Source: Nitrososphaera sp. (GTDB lineage: Archaea > Thermoproteota > Nitrososphaeria > Nitrososphaerales > Nitrososphaeraceae). Taken from it: a stretch of DNA of 15,218 bases. The notes under the pieces are model-generated. The model was not told the origin of the DNA, did not search any database, and saw only the letters and a program-made list of their open reading frames with translations. Location of the stretch: assembly GCA_025450475.1 (NCBI GenBank), contig JANWHJ010000064.1, forward strand, positions 1-15,218, read 5' to 3'. Positions 1-8,200 of this stretch are shown here, one piece after another; within the stretch, counting starts at the first letter, position 1, and every line of letters begins with the position of its first letter. Position numbers and translations under genes: made by a program.

Positions 1-1697
1 ACCTTAATGTCGTCTTCGTTGCCGCCATAAGTCATGTACAGGTAGTTGGTCTTTGCAGGCCATTCTGCAGCAAGAGTATCTATTTGTTTTACAACAGGTT
101 TGATACCGAATTTCTCGCGGAAAGCACGGACCTGCATCTCATCCAAATTAAGGCAGCGCGCGATCTGCTTGTCAGAGAACCCAATTTTTTTCGCCTTTCT
201 CACCAGGCCTTCATCAAAGTTTGTCTTGCGCAGTTGCGCCTCCATGTCGACAACGTTCTTTATCTTTGTCAGGAACCAGGGGTCGATGAATGATAGCTGG
301 TAAATACGCTCTATGCTCATGCCAGCCACTATGGCCTCGACCACCGCGAATATTATCTCATCATTTGGATGGATTAGTGCCTGCTCAATTCGCTCCATAT
401 CCTCAGCGGTCGGAGTCGGCAGCGAGTTCGCGTTTGCTACTAATCCGTCCTTGCCCATATCGCACATCCTGATCGCCTTTTGCACTACTTCTTCAAATGT
501 CCTGCCGATCGCCATCACTTCACCGACCGACTTCATGGCGCTCCCTAGCTTCCGTTTCACCAGCTCGAACTTGGAAAAATCCCACCGCGGCATCTTTAGC
601 ACGACATAGTCTAGCGACGGCTCAAAGCACGCGGTCGTGGCCTTTGTTATACTGTTTATCAATTCTGGCAGCGTGTAGCCGAGGCTGATTTTTGCGGCCA
701 TGTATGCCAGCGGGTAGCCGGTGGCCTTGCTTGCCAGCGCCGACGACCGAGAAAGCCTCGCATTGATTTCAATCGCAGTATATTGCTCTGACTGTGGGTC
801 GAGGGCGTACTGGATGTTACACTCGCCCACGATTTCGCAATAGCTCGTTGCCCTAATGGCAGCCGAGCGCAGCATATGGTATTCATAGTTGTTGAGTGTC
901 TGCGACGGCGCGATGACTATGTTGTCGCCGGTGTGCACTCGCATGGCAAGCACATTTTCCATGTTACAAACAATAACGCTGTTGCCCTTGTGGTCGCGCA
1001 TTACTTCGTACTCGATCTGCTTCCAGTGGCCGACGTAGCGCTCTATCAATATCTGGTGCACCATGCTGAGATTGAGGCCGCGCTGTGCAATTTCCTGCAA
1101 TTCATACTCGTTGTACGCGACGCCGCCTCCCCTGCCGCCCAGAGTGTACGCGACCCTGATGATGACGGGGTAGCCGATCTCTTTGGCGGCCTTGAATGCT
1201 TCAGGCAACGAGTTAACCGCAAAGCTCTGCAGCACCGGCACGTCGCTCTTAATCATGGCGTCCTTGAACTTTTGCCGGTCCTCGGTGATCTCTATGCTCT
1301 TGATTTGTGTGCCAGCGACGCGGATGCTGTATTTCTGCAATATTCCTTGCTCGTGCAGCGCGACTCCGCAGTTGAGCGCCGTTTGACCGCCGAACCCAAG
1401 CATGATCGAGTCGGGCATCTCCGCCTGGATCACCTTTTCAACGAAGGCTGTGTTGATAGGCACTGGGTACACCTTGTCTGCAAGTCGGGTATCTGTCTGG
1501 ATCGTCGCGATATTAGGGTTAATAAGGACACTCTTGACCCCCTCCTCTGTCAAAGCCTTAAGGCATTGCGAACCGGAGTAGTCGAATTTGCGGCCAGTTT
1601 ACTGGCTTTCGCCCGCTTCTCCGATTTTTATTGCCCCGCTGCCCAGCACAAGGACCTTCCTTATCGTTTCATCTCTTGGCGCTCTTTCTCCCTCCAC
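1..1697 (-). CDS. carB: Carbamoyl-phosphate synthase large subunit, N-terminal half, with an internal in-frame stop
   Basis: CarB makes carbamoyl phosphate from bicarbonate, ATP and the ammonia delivered by CarA, for pyrimidine and arginine synthesis. The frame runs off the left edge, so about 558 of the usual ~1070 residues are present: the first ATP-grasp (carboxyphosphate) unit, the oligomerisation region and the start of the second half. Recognisable pieces are KVLVLGSGAIKIGE near the N-terminus, FDYSGSQCLKALTEEG, FGGQTALNCG, the glycine-rich GGRGGGVAYNE, and MRVHTGDNIVIAPSQTL, all typical CarB signatures. GTG at 1697-1695 is the only in-frame start codon before an upstream stop; it overlaps the 3' end of carA by 29 bp. 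I read every codon of the frame: the only stop is TAA at 1601-1599, inside a 21-nt insertion after Glu30, and there is no frameshift. Unless the insertion is spliced out or artefactual, only a 32-residue peptide would be made. Confidence 0.88.
1587..1607 (-). other. 21-nt in-frame insertion with stop codon and perfect palindrome inside carB (candidate mini-intron)
   Basis: CarB proteins such as that of E. coli have Glu directly followed by Phe in the motif EFDYSG. Here seven extra codons, the third being TAA, separate the GAA codon (1610-1608) from TTC (1586-1584). Removing exactly 21 nt restores the motif and the frame. On the transcript strand the insertion holds a perfect 6-bp stem GCCAGT (1606-1601) with ACTGGC (1598-1593) and a 2-nt loop. 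Beyond it, exon GCG (1612-1610) can pair with insertion CGC (1592-1590), leaving an AAA bulge on each strand (1609-1607 and 1589-1587). That order resembles the bulge-helix-bulge cut by the archaeal tRNA splicing endonuclease, although the central helix is 3 bp, not the canonical 4. Because of the A runs the exact boundaries can slide by one or two bases. A pseudogenising insertion or a sequence artefact are the alternatives. Confidence 0.55.
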
Positions 1698-2916
1698 TCT
1701 TTCTTGCCGTGGCTTTCTTTGTGGACCGAGCCTTTGCTGCCGGCTCCGGTTTTGTTAAGCCGTTATTGACAACTTCCTTAAAACGGTCAAACACGTACAT
1801 GCAATCGTAAGGCCCGGGCGAAGCCTCTGGATGGAACTGCACCGCGATTATGGGTTTGCTCTTGTGCTCGATGCCTTCGACGGTTCCGTCGTCCGCGTTT
1901 TCAAACCACACTCTGAATCCAGACTTTCCGAGACTCTTTGGGTCGATCCCGTAACCGTGATTTTGGCTGGTGACATAGACTTGATTGTTGCGCCTGTCGA
2001 TGCATGGCTTGTTCTGGCCCCTGTGGCCGAATTTTAGCTTGTATGTGTTGGCCCCACCAGCGAGCGCGAGTATCTGGTTTCCAAGGCATATGCCAAGCGT
2101 TGGCATAGACTCTTTAATTAATTTCGTAGCAGTCTTGATCGTTCCAGCGCAGACTTTTGGGTCTCCCGGACCATTGCTGATAACTACGCCCTTTGGCTCA
2201 TACGACATCACCTGATCGTAGGTCGCGTCCCACGGCAGCCGTACCACGCGGTAGCCGGTGCGAATGATGTTGCGTATTATGCTGTACTTTACACCGGTGT
2301 CGAGCACTACTAAGCAGTCCTTGTCCTTTTCGCCGTACTCTTTCGGTTTGCTCGTAGAGACTTCTGACATGAAGTTCAAACCTTCGTATTCTGCGCCGCT
2401 AAGCGCTTTTTTCAGCCTGGTATCGTCAATTGCATCCTCAGACACGACGACAGCGCCCATCATTACCCCGTGCACACGCAGCTTTTTCGTCAGCGCCCTC
2501 GTGTCGATGCCATAGATGCCGGGGATTCTCTCTTCGTACAGCCACTGGTCGAGCGTCTTTACACAGCTCCAGTGGCTCGCAATGTCTGATAAATCATGAA
2601 TGATCAGCGCTTTCGCCTGCACGCTGTCGGACTCGAAGAACTTTGGCAGACCGTACTCGTCCTTTACGTCAGAGCTTGGCACTCCATAGTTGCCCACAAG
2701 CGGGTAGGTCATACAAATTATCTGGCCTCTGTACGAAGGGTCGGTCAGCGTTTCAGTATAGCCCACCATGCCGGTGTTGAACACCACTTCGCCGGCGATT
2801 GCTGAAGGGTATCCAAAGCCAGTGCCGTCAAAAACACTGCCATCTTCTAGAATGAGCTTGGCCGCATAACCAGTGTAGGTCTGTTGCAGTGTAGGAATTT
2901 TTTGAACCCTCACCAA
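1669..2916 (-). CDS. carA: Carbamoyl-phosphate synthase small subunit (glutamine amidotransferase)
   Basis: CarA hydrolyses glutamine and channels the ammonia to CarB. The N-terminal CPSase small-chain domain (about residues 18-160) contains LEDGSVFDG and VVFNTGMVGYTE. The class I amidotransferase domain follows, with the nucleophile elbow LGICLGNQ (Cys277) and the FHPEASPGP motif supplying His362 and Glu364, so the catalytic triad is complete. Length is 415 aa, longer than the ~380 aa of E. coli CarA; the extra is mostly a C-terminal Lys/Arg/Ser/Ala-rich tail of about 25 residues, encoded partly in the region overlapping the carB start. The start shown is TTG; a GTG three bases downstream (2913-2911) is equally possible. 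An AT-rich box lies 15-26 bp upstream with no room for a long leader, so the transcript is probably nearly leaderless. Confidence 0.95.
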   Translation of the reverse strand: MVRVQKIPTLQQTYTGYAAKLILEDGSVFDGTGFGYPSAIAGEVVFNTGMVGYTETLTDPSYRGQIICMTYPLVGNYGVPSSDVKDEYGLPKFFESDSVQAKALIIHDLSDIASHWSCVKTLDQWLYEERIPGIYGIDTRALTKKLRVHGVMMGAVVVSEDAIDDTRLKKALSGAEYEGLNFMSEVSTSKPKEYGEKDKDCLVVLDTGVKYSIIRNIIRTGYRVVRLPWDATYDQVMSYEPKGVVISNGPGDPKVCAGTIKTATKLIKESMPTLGICLGNQILALAGGANTYKLKFGHRGQNKPCIDRRNNQVYVTSQNHGYGIDPKSLGKSGFRVWFENADDGTVEGIEHKSKPIIAVQFHPEASPGPYDCMYVFDRFKEVVNNGLTKPEPAAKARSTKKATARKSGGRKSAKR

Positions 2917-2930
2917 CTGTCAAAGTAAGC

Positions 2931-2942
2931 AAATTTAAATTT
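2931..2942. promoter_or_regulatory. Palindromic AT-rich box between divergent genes (candidate shared TATA element)
   Basis: The 12-bp sequence AAATTTAAATTT is its own reverse complement. It sits in the 50-bp gap between carA (minus) and the zinc-binding membrane protein gene (plus), about 23 bp from the carA GTG and 30 bp from the plus-strand TTG. It could serve as the archaeal TATA box in both directions, or two overlapping boxes may be present. Confidence 0.5.
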
Positions 2943-2966
2943 TGCTTTATCCATAGAATAATATCC

Positions 2967-3371
2967 TTGGGTGATTCTGGAAGGCCAGCATTGCAAAAAC
3001 GTCAGCGCTGTATGATTTGTGGCTCGCGGTTTGCCGAAAAAAAGTGCTACTATTGCGAAAGCAGGGTATGCACGTCGTGCATTGTCCCTGTGTACGTGTC
3101 CGGCTCTACCACAAAATGCGTCAGCTGCGACAGGAAAAAGGTGAACCGGCTTTCGTTTGCAGCGCTCTTGAAGAGGAACTATTACCTGATCGCGATAATT
3201 GTGGCATTCTGGTTGTTCACGGTCTTTCCAATTCCGTTCATGCAGCTCGCAGGCTTAGATATCGAACCGACAGCCTTCCAGCCAGTCTTGATAGCCACGG
3301 CCATAATGACGATCCCCTTTGTGTTCATGCTCCTTGCATGGCAGAGGAAGGCTCCTAGAGGCTCTCCGTAG
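2967..3371 (+). CDS. Small zinc-binding membrane protein with four CxxC pairs and two transmembrane helices
   Basis: Function unknown. The 134-aa protein has four CxxC pairs (Cys15/18, 27/30, 35/38, 51/54), arranged like one or two treble-clef or FYVE/B-box-like zinc modules. Then come a basic stretch (DRKKVN) and two hydrophobic segments at roughly residues 73-95 and 103-125. This predicts a zinc-loaded domain next to a helical hairpin in the membrane, likely on the cytoplasmic side given the basic linker. The start is TTG about 30 bp after the AT-rich box, consistent with a short leader; no ATG in this frame precedes the first CxxC. Its stop (TAG, 3369-3371) directly abuts the stop of leuB on the other strand. 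I do not recognise a named family. Confidence 0.75.
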   Translation: MGDSGRPALQKRQRCMICGSRFAEKKCYYCESRVCTSCIVPVYVSGSTTKCVSCDRKKVNRLSFAALLKRNYYLIAIIVAFWLFTVFPIPFMQLAGLDIEPTAFQPVLIATAIMTIPFVFMLLAWQRKAPRGSP

Positions 3372-4403
3372 TCAATACATCGCTTTTGAGACAAGCTTTG
3401 TAAATTGTGTAGTCGAGAGCTTACCGCCGATGTCCTTTGTCCTGCCGCCTTTTTTCAGCACGCCGACTATGGCGTCCTCTATTCTCTTGCCTTCTGCAGC
3501 CGCATTTCTGTCGTTGTACTTGTCGGCCAGCCATTCGAGCATCATCTTTGCCGAAAGCAAGATTGACGACGGGTTTGCAGCATTCTTGCCAGCGATGTCA
3601 AACGCTGCCCCGTGCACGGGCTCAAATAGCGCGAACTGATCGCCAATGTTGGCGGCCGGCCCCATACCAAGTCCGCCCACCACCTGCGAGGCCTCGTCGG
3701 ACAGAATATCGCCAAACAGGTTTGTCGTCACGATTACGTCAAACTCTTCCGGGTTGCGGATCAGTTTCATAGAACATGCATCAACGTAGAGCTCGCTGTA
3801 CTGAACTTTTGGGAACTTTGATCCTATTGTCTTGCAAGTTGCGGCAAAGAGCCCGTCGCCCCTGCGCAGGACGTTTGCCTTGTGCACAGCAACAACTTCG
3901 CGCTTGCCATTACGCAGCATCGCCATCTTGAAGGCGTATTCTGCTATCCTGCGGCTAGCCCGCTCTGATGTCACTCTTAAAGCCACAACTGTGGTCTCGT
4001 CGGCATTAAACTCCCAGCCGAGGTAGACATCCTCGGTGTTCTCCCTCACAATGACGAGATCGACGTTGTTTGAGAGGCTGGGGATGTTCGGGTACGACCT
4101 GGCCGGCCTGACGTTTGCATAGAGATCAAACATGCGCCTGAGCACGATTATCACGTCTGCCGCGCTTTCACCTACCGGCGCCTTGAGGCACGCCTGCGAC
4201 TTCTTTATGATGTCAACTGCAGATTCGGGCAGAGCCTTGCCGTGCTTTGCGAGCGTGCCGTCGCCGGCATCGACTTCAATTATCGAAAATTTCGTCGAAG
4301 AGCTGTCGCTGATCGTCTCCAAGATTTTCTTTGCCGCCGCTGCCTGCTCCGGACCAATGCCATCGCCCCTGATGAGAGAAATGTTGTATCTGGACAATTG
4401 CAT
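3372..4403 (-). CDS. leuB: 3-isopropylmalate dehydrogenase (isocitrate/isopropylmalate dehydrogenase family)
   Basis: LeuB oxidises and decarboxylates 3-isopropylmalate to 2-oxoisocaproate with NAD+, the third leucine-specific step. The 343-aa protein has IRGDGIGPE near the N-terminus, substrate-binding arginines in LRRMFDLYANVRPAR (Arg90, 99, 102), the substrate-discriminating loop ENTEDVYLGWE (121-131), catalytic Lys175 in VHKAN, metal-binding aspartates Asp208, 232 and 236 (GDILSDEAS), and the nucleotide loop EPVHGAAFDIAGKNAANP. The family also includes isocitrate and homoisocitrate dehydrogenases, which share most of these residues. The assignment to LeuB rests mainly on its position 6 bp after leuA in an operon with ilvB and ilvN. 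ATG start; last gene of the operon. Confidence 0.85.
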   Translation of the reverse strand: MQLSRYNISLIRGDGIGPEQAAAAKKILETISDSSSTKFSIIEVDAGDGTLAKHGKALPESAVDIIKKSQACLKAPVGESAADVIIVLRRMFDLYANVRPARSYPNIPSLSNNVDLVIVRENTEDVYLGWEFNADETTVVALRVTSERASRRIAEYAFKMAMLRNGKREVVAVHKANVLRRGDGLFAATCKTIGSKFPKVQYSELYVDACSMKLIRNPEEFDVIVTTNLFGDILSDEASQVVGGLGMGPAANIGDQFALFEPVHGAAFDIAGKNAANPSSILLSAKMMLEWLADKYNDRNAAAEGKRIEDAIVGVLKKGGRTKDIGGKLSTTQFTKLVSKAMY

Positions 4404-4409
4404 CCATGC

Positions 4410-5936
4410 CTAGCTTTTAGAGTAGAGCACTTTTCTCAGCAGCACCTTGTTGATGGCGTCCATCATCGCCTGCACTGACGCGACGACAATGTCCTCCCCC
4501 GCCTTTTTCGCGGACACGACGTTGCCGTTCTTGTCCTCAACCTTGACGGTGACTTCTGCGAGCGCGTCAGAGCCACCTGAGATTGAATCGAGCCTGTATT
4601 CTCTAATCTTGACGTTGGCCAATTCACCAGATATTTTCTGTATCGCTTTTAGGGCCGCGTCTACAGGGCCGACGCCGATGTCAGACGCAATGAAGTCCTT
4701 CCCGTCTGCGTTCAGCCTTACGACCGCGGTGGGTATCAGGTTCATGCCGGTGACGATGTGAAAGTCGTAGAGTTTGAATTTTTCCTCGAACTTTGTGTTG
4801 TTCATCATTTCGCCTGCTATCGAGAGCAACTCAGAAGTCGTTATGGCCTTGCCCTTGTCGGCAATATTCTTTTGTTTCTCCACTATCTTGTGGAGCTGTT
4901 CGTCAGTCGGCTTTATTCCAAAGTCTTCAAGCATCGCCCTGATTCCGTGCGCGCCGGCGTGCTTGCCCGCCTGCATCCACCTCTTCCTACCGACAATCTC
5001 TGGTGCTATTGGCTCGTAGGTGAGCGGGTTGTTAATTATCCCGTGGGTGTGGATTCCGGACTCGTGGCCGAACGCGTTTTCGCCTATTATCGCCTTGTTT
5101 GGTTGGACCATGATTCCCATAGTGTTTGACACAAACTTTGATGTCTCGTAGATGAGCTTTGCGTTGATGTTGTGCTTCTTGTTGTAAAGTATTTCAAGTG
5201 CCATAACAAACTCTTCGAGCGACGCGTTGCCTGCCCGCTCTCCCAGTCCGTTTATCGTGACGTGAGCGCACGCCGCACCCGCATTGATGCCTGCGATCGC
5301 GTTTGCCACTGCGAGCCCAAAGTCGTTGTGACAGTGGACGCTTATTGGGAGGTCAGTTGCCCCCTTGACGTCCTTTACGATCTGGGCGATGTAGTCTGGC
5401 GTCCTATAGCCCACCGTGTCGGGTATGTCTACCCTATCCGCCCCGGCCTCAGTCACAGCCTTAAACACCTTAAGCAAGAACTGCCTGTCAGACCTGGTCG
5501 CGTCCTCGGCGGAAAATTCCACCTGCATGCCGTGCTTCTTCGCGTATTCCACTGCATTCACAGCACTGTCCATGACTTGTTGAGGCGTCATCTTTAGCTT
5601 GTACTGCATGTGGATATCTGAAGTCGCGATGAACGTGTGGACGTACTTAAGATCGCATTTTATCGCTGAGTCAATGTCGGATTGGATTGCGCGCGCGAGG
5701 CCGCAGACTTCGGCTTTTAGACCCTGCAGTGCAATCGCCTTTATCGCTTGCATTTCTCCCTGTGAAACTATGGGAAAGCCCGCCTCTATCGCATCTACGC
5801 CGAGCTCGTCTAGCTTTATCGCGATCTGGATCTTTTGATCCGGTGTGATATTGACTCCTGGCGTCTGCTCCCCGTCTCTAAGGGTAGTATCGAAAATCCT
5901 AACCTTATCGCTGCTGGTCTTCCTTGCTTTGCTCAA
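4410..5936 (-). CDS. leuA: 2-isopropylmalate synthase
   Basis: LeuA condenses acetyl-CoA with 2-oxoisovalerate, committing carbon to leucine. The 508-aa protein has an HMGL-like TIM barrel opening with DTTLRDGEQTPG (residues 16-27; metal ligand Asp21 and catalytic Arg20), then the metal-binding HCHNDFG (201-207) and NGLGERAGNASLEE, and ends with the LeuA regulatory domain (about 380-500) that normally binds leucine as feedback inhibitor. The full-length regulatory domain argues against a short homocitrate synthase. Citramalate synthase shares this architecture and cannot be excluded from sequence alone, but the leuB neighbour favours LeuA. The start is TTG overlapping the ilvN stop as TTGA, preceded at about 7 nt by the Shine-Dalgarno-like GGGGAG, which suggests coupled translation. 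Confidence 0.9.
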   Translation of the reverse strand: MSKARKTSSDKVRIFDTTLRDGEQTPGVNITPDQKIQIAIKLDELGVDAIEAGFPIVSQGEMQAIKAIALQGLKAEVCGLARAIQSDIDSAIKCDLKYVHTFIATSDIHMQYKLKMTPQQVMDSAVNAVEYAKKHGMQVEFSAEDATRSDRQFLLKVFKAVTEAGADRVDIPDTVGYRTPDYIAQIVKDVKGATDLPISVHCHNDFGLAVANAIAGINAGAACAHVTINGLGERAGNASLEEFVMALEILYNKKHNINAKLIYETSKFVSNTMGIMVQPNKAIIGENAFGHESGIHTHGIINNPLTYEPIAPEIVGRKRWMQAGKHAGAHGIRAMLEDFGIKPTDEQLHKIVEKQKNIADKGKAITTSELLSIAGEMMNNTKFEEKFKLYDFHIVTGMNLIPTAVVRLNADGKDFIASDIGVGPVDAALKAIQKISGELANVKIREYRLDSISGGSDALAEVTVKVEDKNGNVVSAKKAGEDIVVASVQAMMDAINKVLLRKVLYSKS

Positions 5937-6445
5937 AGTTCAACTCCCCTTGGAAGGGCCGAAACCCCAGTCCTTGAAAGCTGGGCAATTCCATAATGTT
6001 CTACTAGATTCTTAAACGCATCTATCTTGTCCGGCGTGCCTGTGATTTCTACGGTTATCGTCTCTTTGCCGATGTCGAGTATGTTGCCCCTGAATATAGT
6101 GGCATAGTTGATTATCTCGCTTCTGGTAGTTGGGTCTACTGCCGTCATCTTTATCAGAGCAAGTTCGCGGTACACTGTCTTTTCGGTGTCGAGTACTTTT
6201 ACTTCGACCACGTCTATCAACTTTCGCAACTGCTTCACCAGCTGATCGAGTGTCTTTTCGTCGCTGTTGGTCGTGATCGTCATTCTTGAAAGGTCCTTCT
6301 GCTCAGTTGATCCTACCGTTATGCTTTCGATGTTAAAGTTCCGGGCCCTGAAAAGGTTGGTCACCCTGAAAAGTACGCCGGGCTTGTTCTCCACGAGCGC
6401 GGTCACGATGTACCAAGACCCGCTCTGCGTGGCAGCTGTAGCCAT
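5933..6445 (-). CDS. ilvN: Acetolactate synthase regulatory (small) subunit
   Basis: This subunit raises the activity of IlvB and gives feedback control, usually by valine. The 170-aa protein has an N-terminal ACT domain (about residues 10-85, with VENKPGVLFRVTNLF and FNIESITVGSTE) and the C-terminal small-subunit domain (about 90-165, with RSEIINYATIFRGNILDIG and ending TGVSALPRG). Length and order match standard IlvN/IlvH. ATG at 6445 lies 6 bp after the ilvB stop; an AGGAG sequence about 11 nt upstream, inside the last codons of ilvB, can act as ribosome binding site. An ATG at 6452 is out of frame and was not used. Confidence 0.95.
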   Translation of the reverse strand: MATAATQSGSWYIVTALVENKPGVLFRVTNLFRARNFNIESITVGSTEQKDLSRMTITTNSDEKTLDQLVKQLRKLIDVVEVKVLDTEKTVYRELALIKMTAVDPTTRSEIINYATIFRGNILDIGKETITVEITGTPDKIDAFKNLVEHYGIAQLSRTGVSALPRGVEL

Positions 6446-6451
6446 ATGCCA

Positions 6452-8140
6452 TTATGCTCCTGTTATCATGTCCTTGAGGCCTGTGCCGGGGGCTACAAAC
6501 GGATACACGTCTTCGTCGGGGTCTATCGGAATGTCTATTACAGTTGCAACATCGGACTTCATCGCAGTCTTGATCGCCTTGTCGAGTTCCTGCATCGAAC
6601 CCACCCTGATTCCCTGCGCGCCGTATGCGTCAGCTATCTTAACATAGTCCGGGCAGCTGTGCTGATGCACCCCGCTGTAGCGCCTGTTGTAGAATGTCCG
6701 CTGCCACTGCGCGACCATGCCGAGCATATAGTTGTTCATCAGGAATACTATAACCGGGAACTTATCAAGCACCGATACTGCAAGCGAGTTTTCAGTCATG
6801 TTGAATGAGCCGTCGCCGGCAATGTCCACCACAGGGACCTTGGGAGCCGCGGCCTTTGCTCCTATCGACGCCGGGAACCCAAATCCCATCGTTCCTAGTC
6901 CGGTCGAGCTGAAGAAGGTGCCGGGTGAAATCACGTCAAAGTGGAGCGAGGCCCACATCTGGCACTGCCCCACCTCTGTGGTCACTATGCCGTTTGCCGG
7001 GAGCAACTCGCGCAATTTCTTGAGTGACTTTCTTGCCGTTATCTCTCTCGGGTAGTCCTTGAGGGTCTCTGCATAGTACTGCACGAGCTCCTTCCTCCGC
7101 TTGAGCCATGGGTTGTCTGCGGATCTCTTTGCTATTTTTTTTGCGAGAAGCTTCACAAGCGTGCGCAATGATGATTTCACGTCGCCCACAAGTGCCACGT
7201 CTACTGACTTGTTCTTGCCAATCTCGGCAGGATCAATGTCCATATGGATTATGCTCATGCCTTTGCCAAACTCGTCAAAGCGGCCCACCGACCTGTCGGA
7301 GAACCTCGCGCCCACCGCCACGATGCAGTCGGCCTCGAGGATAATCTTGTTCGCCTCAGCGTGGCCGTGCATGCCTATGGGTCCCATCGCGAGCGGGTGG
7401 TTTTCGGGGAACGCGCCTTTGCCTTTGAATGTCGTGACCACTGGTATCATTAGAAGTTCCGCCAGCGCTTGGAGCTCTGAAAATGCGCCAGAAAGTATCA
7501 CACCTCCGCCGGCCATTATGATCGGCCGCTCGGCCTTCACCAAAAGCGCGACAGCCCTGCTCATGTCGCTCAGGTCTGCGTCCACAACCGGATTGTAGCC
7601 CCTCACCTTGATGAGGTCGGGGAACTTCATGTCAGCAGTAGCCTGTTGCACGTCCTTTGGAATGTCCACGAGGACAGGGCCGGGCCTTCCGCTCTCAGAT
7701 ATGTAGAATGCCTTCTTTACCATTTCGGGGATCTCTGTTGCCACCCTTGGCTGGAACGAATATTTCGTGCAGGGGTTCGCAACGCCGATAATGTCTGTCT
7801 CTTGGAAGGCGTCCTTGCCTATCATTGCGAGAGGCACCTGACCTGTAACCGCCACCACCGGAGACGAGTCGGCATATGCGGTAGCAATACCTGTAATGAG
7901 GTTGGTTGCACCAGGCCCTGAAGTCGCAAAGCACACACCTGCCTTCCTCTTTATCCTGGCATAGCCGTCGGCCATATGCGCGGCGGATTGTTCATGCCTC
8001 ACCAGCACGTGTCTCAAGTTCGCCCCTACCAGGGCGTCGTATATCGGGAGGTTCGCCCCGCCGGGAAGTCCAAAGACTATCTCTGTGCCTTCCTTCTCAA
8101 GGGCCTGTATGAGCGCTTTTGCGCCGGTCATTTCAACCAT
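6452..8140 (-). CDS. ilvB: Acetolactate synthase catalytic (large) subunit
   Basis: This ThDP-, Mg- and FAD-dependent enzyme makes 2-acetolactate (valine, leucine) or 2-aceto-2-hydroxybutyrate (isoleucine). From ATG at 8140-8138 it is 562 aa. The N-terminal ThDP-binding domain has GLPGGANLPIYDAL and the catalytic Glu50 in RHEQSAAHMADGYAR, then ATSGPGATNL. The central FAD domain follows. The C-terminal ThDP domain contains GDGSFNMTENSLAV with the downstream NNYMLGM segment. The frame is open a further 20 codons upstream to an ATG at 8200, but that extension (rich in Cys/Trp, unlike any IlvB N-terminus) is unlikely; MVEMTGAKAL is the typical beginning. An ATG three codons further in (8131) is a second possibility. 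First structural gene of the ilvB-ilvN-leuA-leuB operon. Confidence 0.94.
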   Translation of the reverse strand: MVEMTGAKALIQALEKEGTEIVFGLPGGANLPIYDALVGANLRHVLVRHEQSAAHMADGYARIKRKAGVCFATSGPGATNLITGIATAYADSSPVVAVTGQVPLAMIGKDAFQETDIIGVANPCTKYSFQPRVATEIPEMVKKAFYISESGRPGPVLVDIPKDVQQATADMKFPDLIKVRGYNPVVDADLSDMSRAVALLVKAERPIIMAGGGVILSGAFSELQALAELLMIPVVTTFKGKGAFPENHPLAMGPIGMHGHAEANKIILEADCIVAVGARFSDRSVGRFDEFGKGMSIIHMDIDPAEIGKNKSVDVALVGDVKSSLRTLVKLLAKKIAKRSADNPWLKRRKELVQYYAETLKDYPREITARKSLKKLRELLPANGIVTTEVGQCQMWASLHFDVISPGTFFSSTGLGTMGFGFPASIGAKAAAPKVPVVDIAGDGSFNMTENSLAVSVLDKFPVIVFLMNNYMLGMVAQWQRTFYNRRYSGVHQHSCPDYVKIADAYGAQGIRVGSMQELDKAIKTAMKSDVATVIDIPIDPDEDVYPFVAPGTGLKDMITGA

Positions 8141-8187
8141 TTGTATTTTTCGCCAAATCCCACAAACACCTGCTTGCTCGACATGGT

Positions 8188-8200
8188 TTGCCCTAGGCAA
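8188..8200 (-). promoter_or_regulatory. Hairpin whose loop is the stop codon of the leader ORF
   Basis: On the transcript strand TTGCC (8200-8196) pairs perfectly with GGCAA (8192-8188), and the three loop bases are the TAG stop of the candidate leader peptide. An alternative 5-bp pairing of CTTGC (8201-8197) with GCAAG further downstream (in the segment around 8172-8180) would compete with it. The competition hints at a switch; this is inferred from base pairing only. Confidence 0.35.

Noticed and set aside
876..1769. A 297-codon open frame on the plus strand across carB
   Set aside because: It is antisense to carB, whose protein matches the family codon by codon; the plus-strand product (rich in His, Val and Leu) has no domain logic. 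It is open because of the codon bias of the real gene.
4758..5597. Two plus-strand open frames of 123 and 141 codons opposite leuA
   Set aside because: Shadows of the leuA coding sequence with no recognisable domains, promoter or ribosome binding site.
7101..7598. A 165-codon plus-strand open frame opposite ilvB
   Set aside because: Shadow of ilvB, low-complexity Ser/Pro/Ala composition typical of antisense frames.
8141..8200. A 20-codon N-terminal extension of ilvB starting at ATG 8200
   Set aside because: The extension does not resemble any acetolactate synthase N-terminus, whereas MVEMTGAKAL does; the region better fits an untranslated or leader segment.
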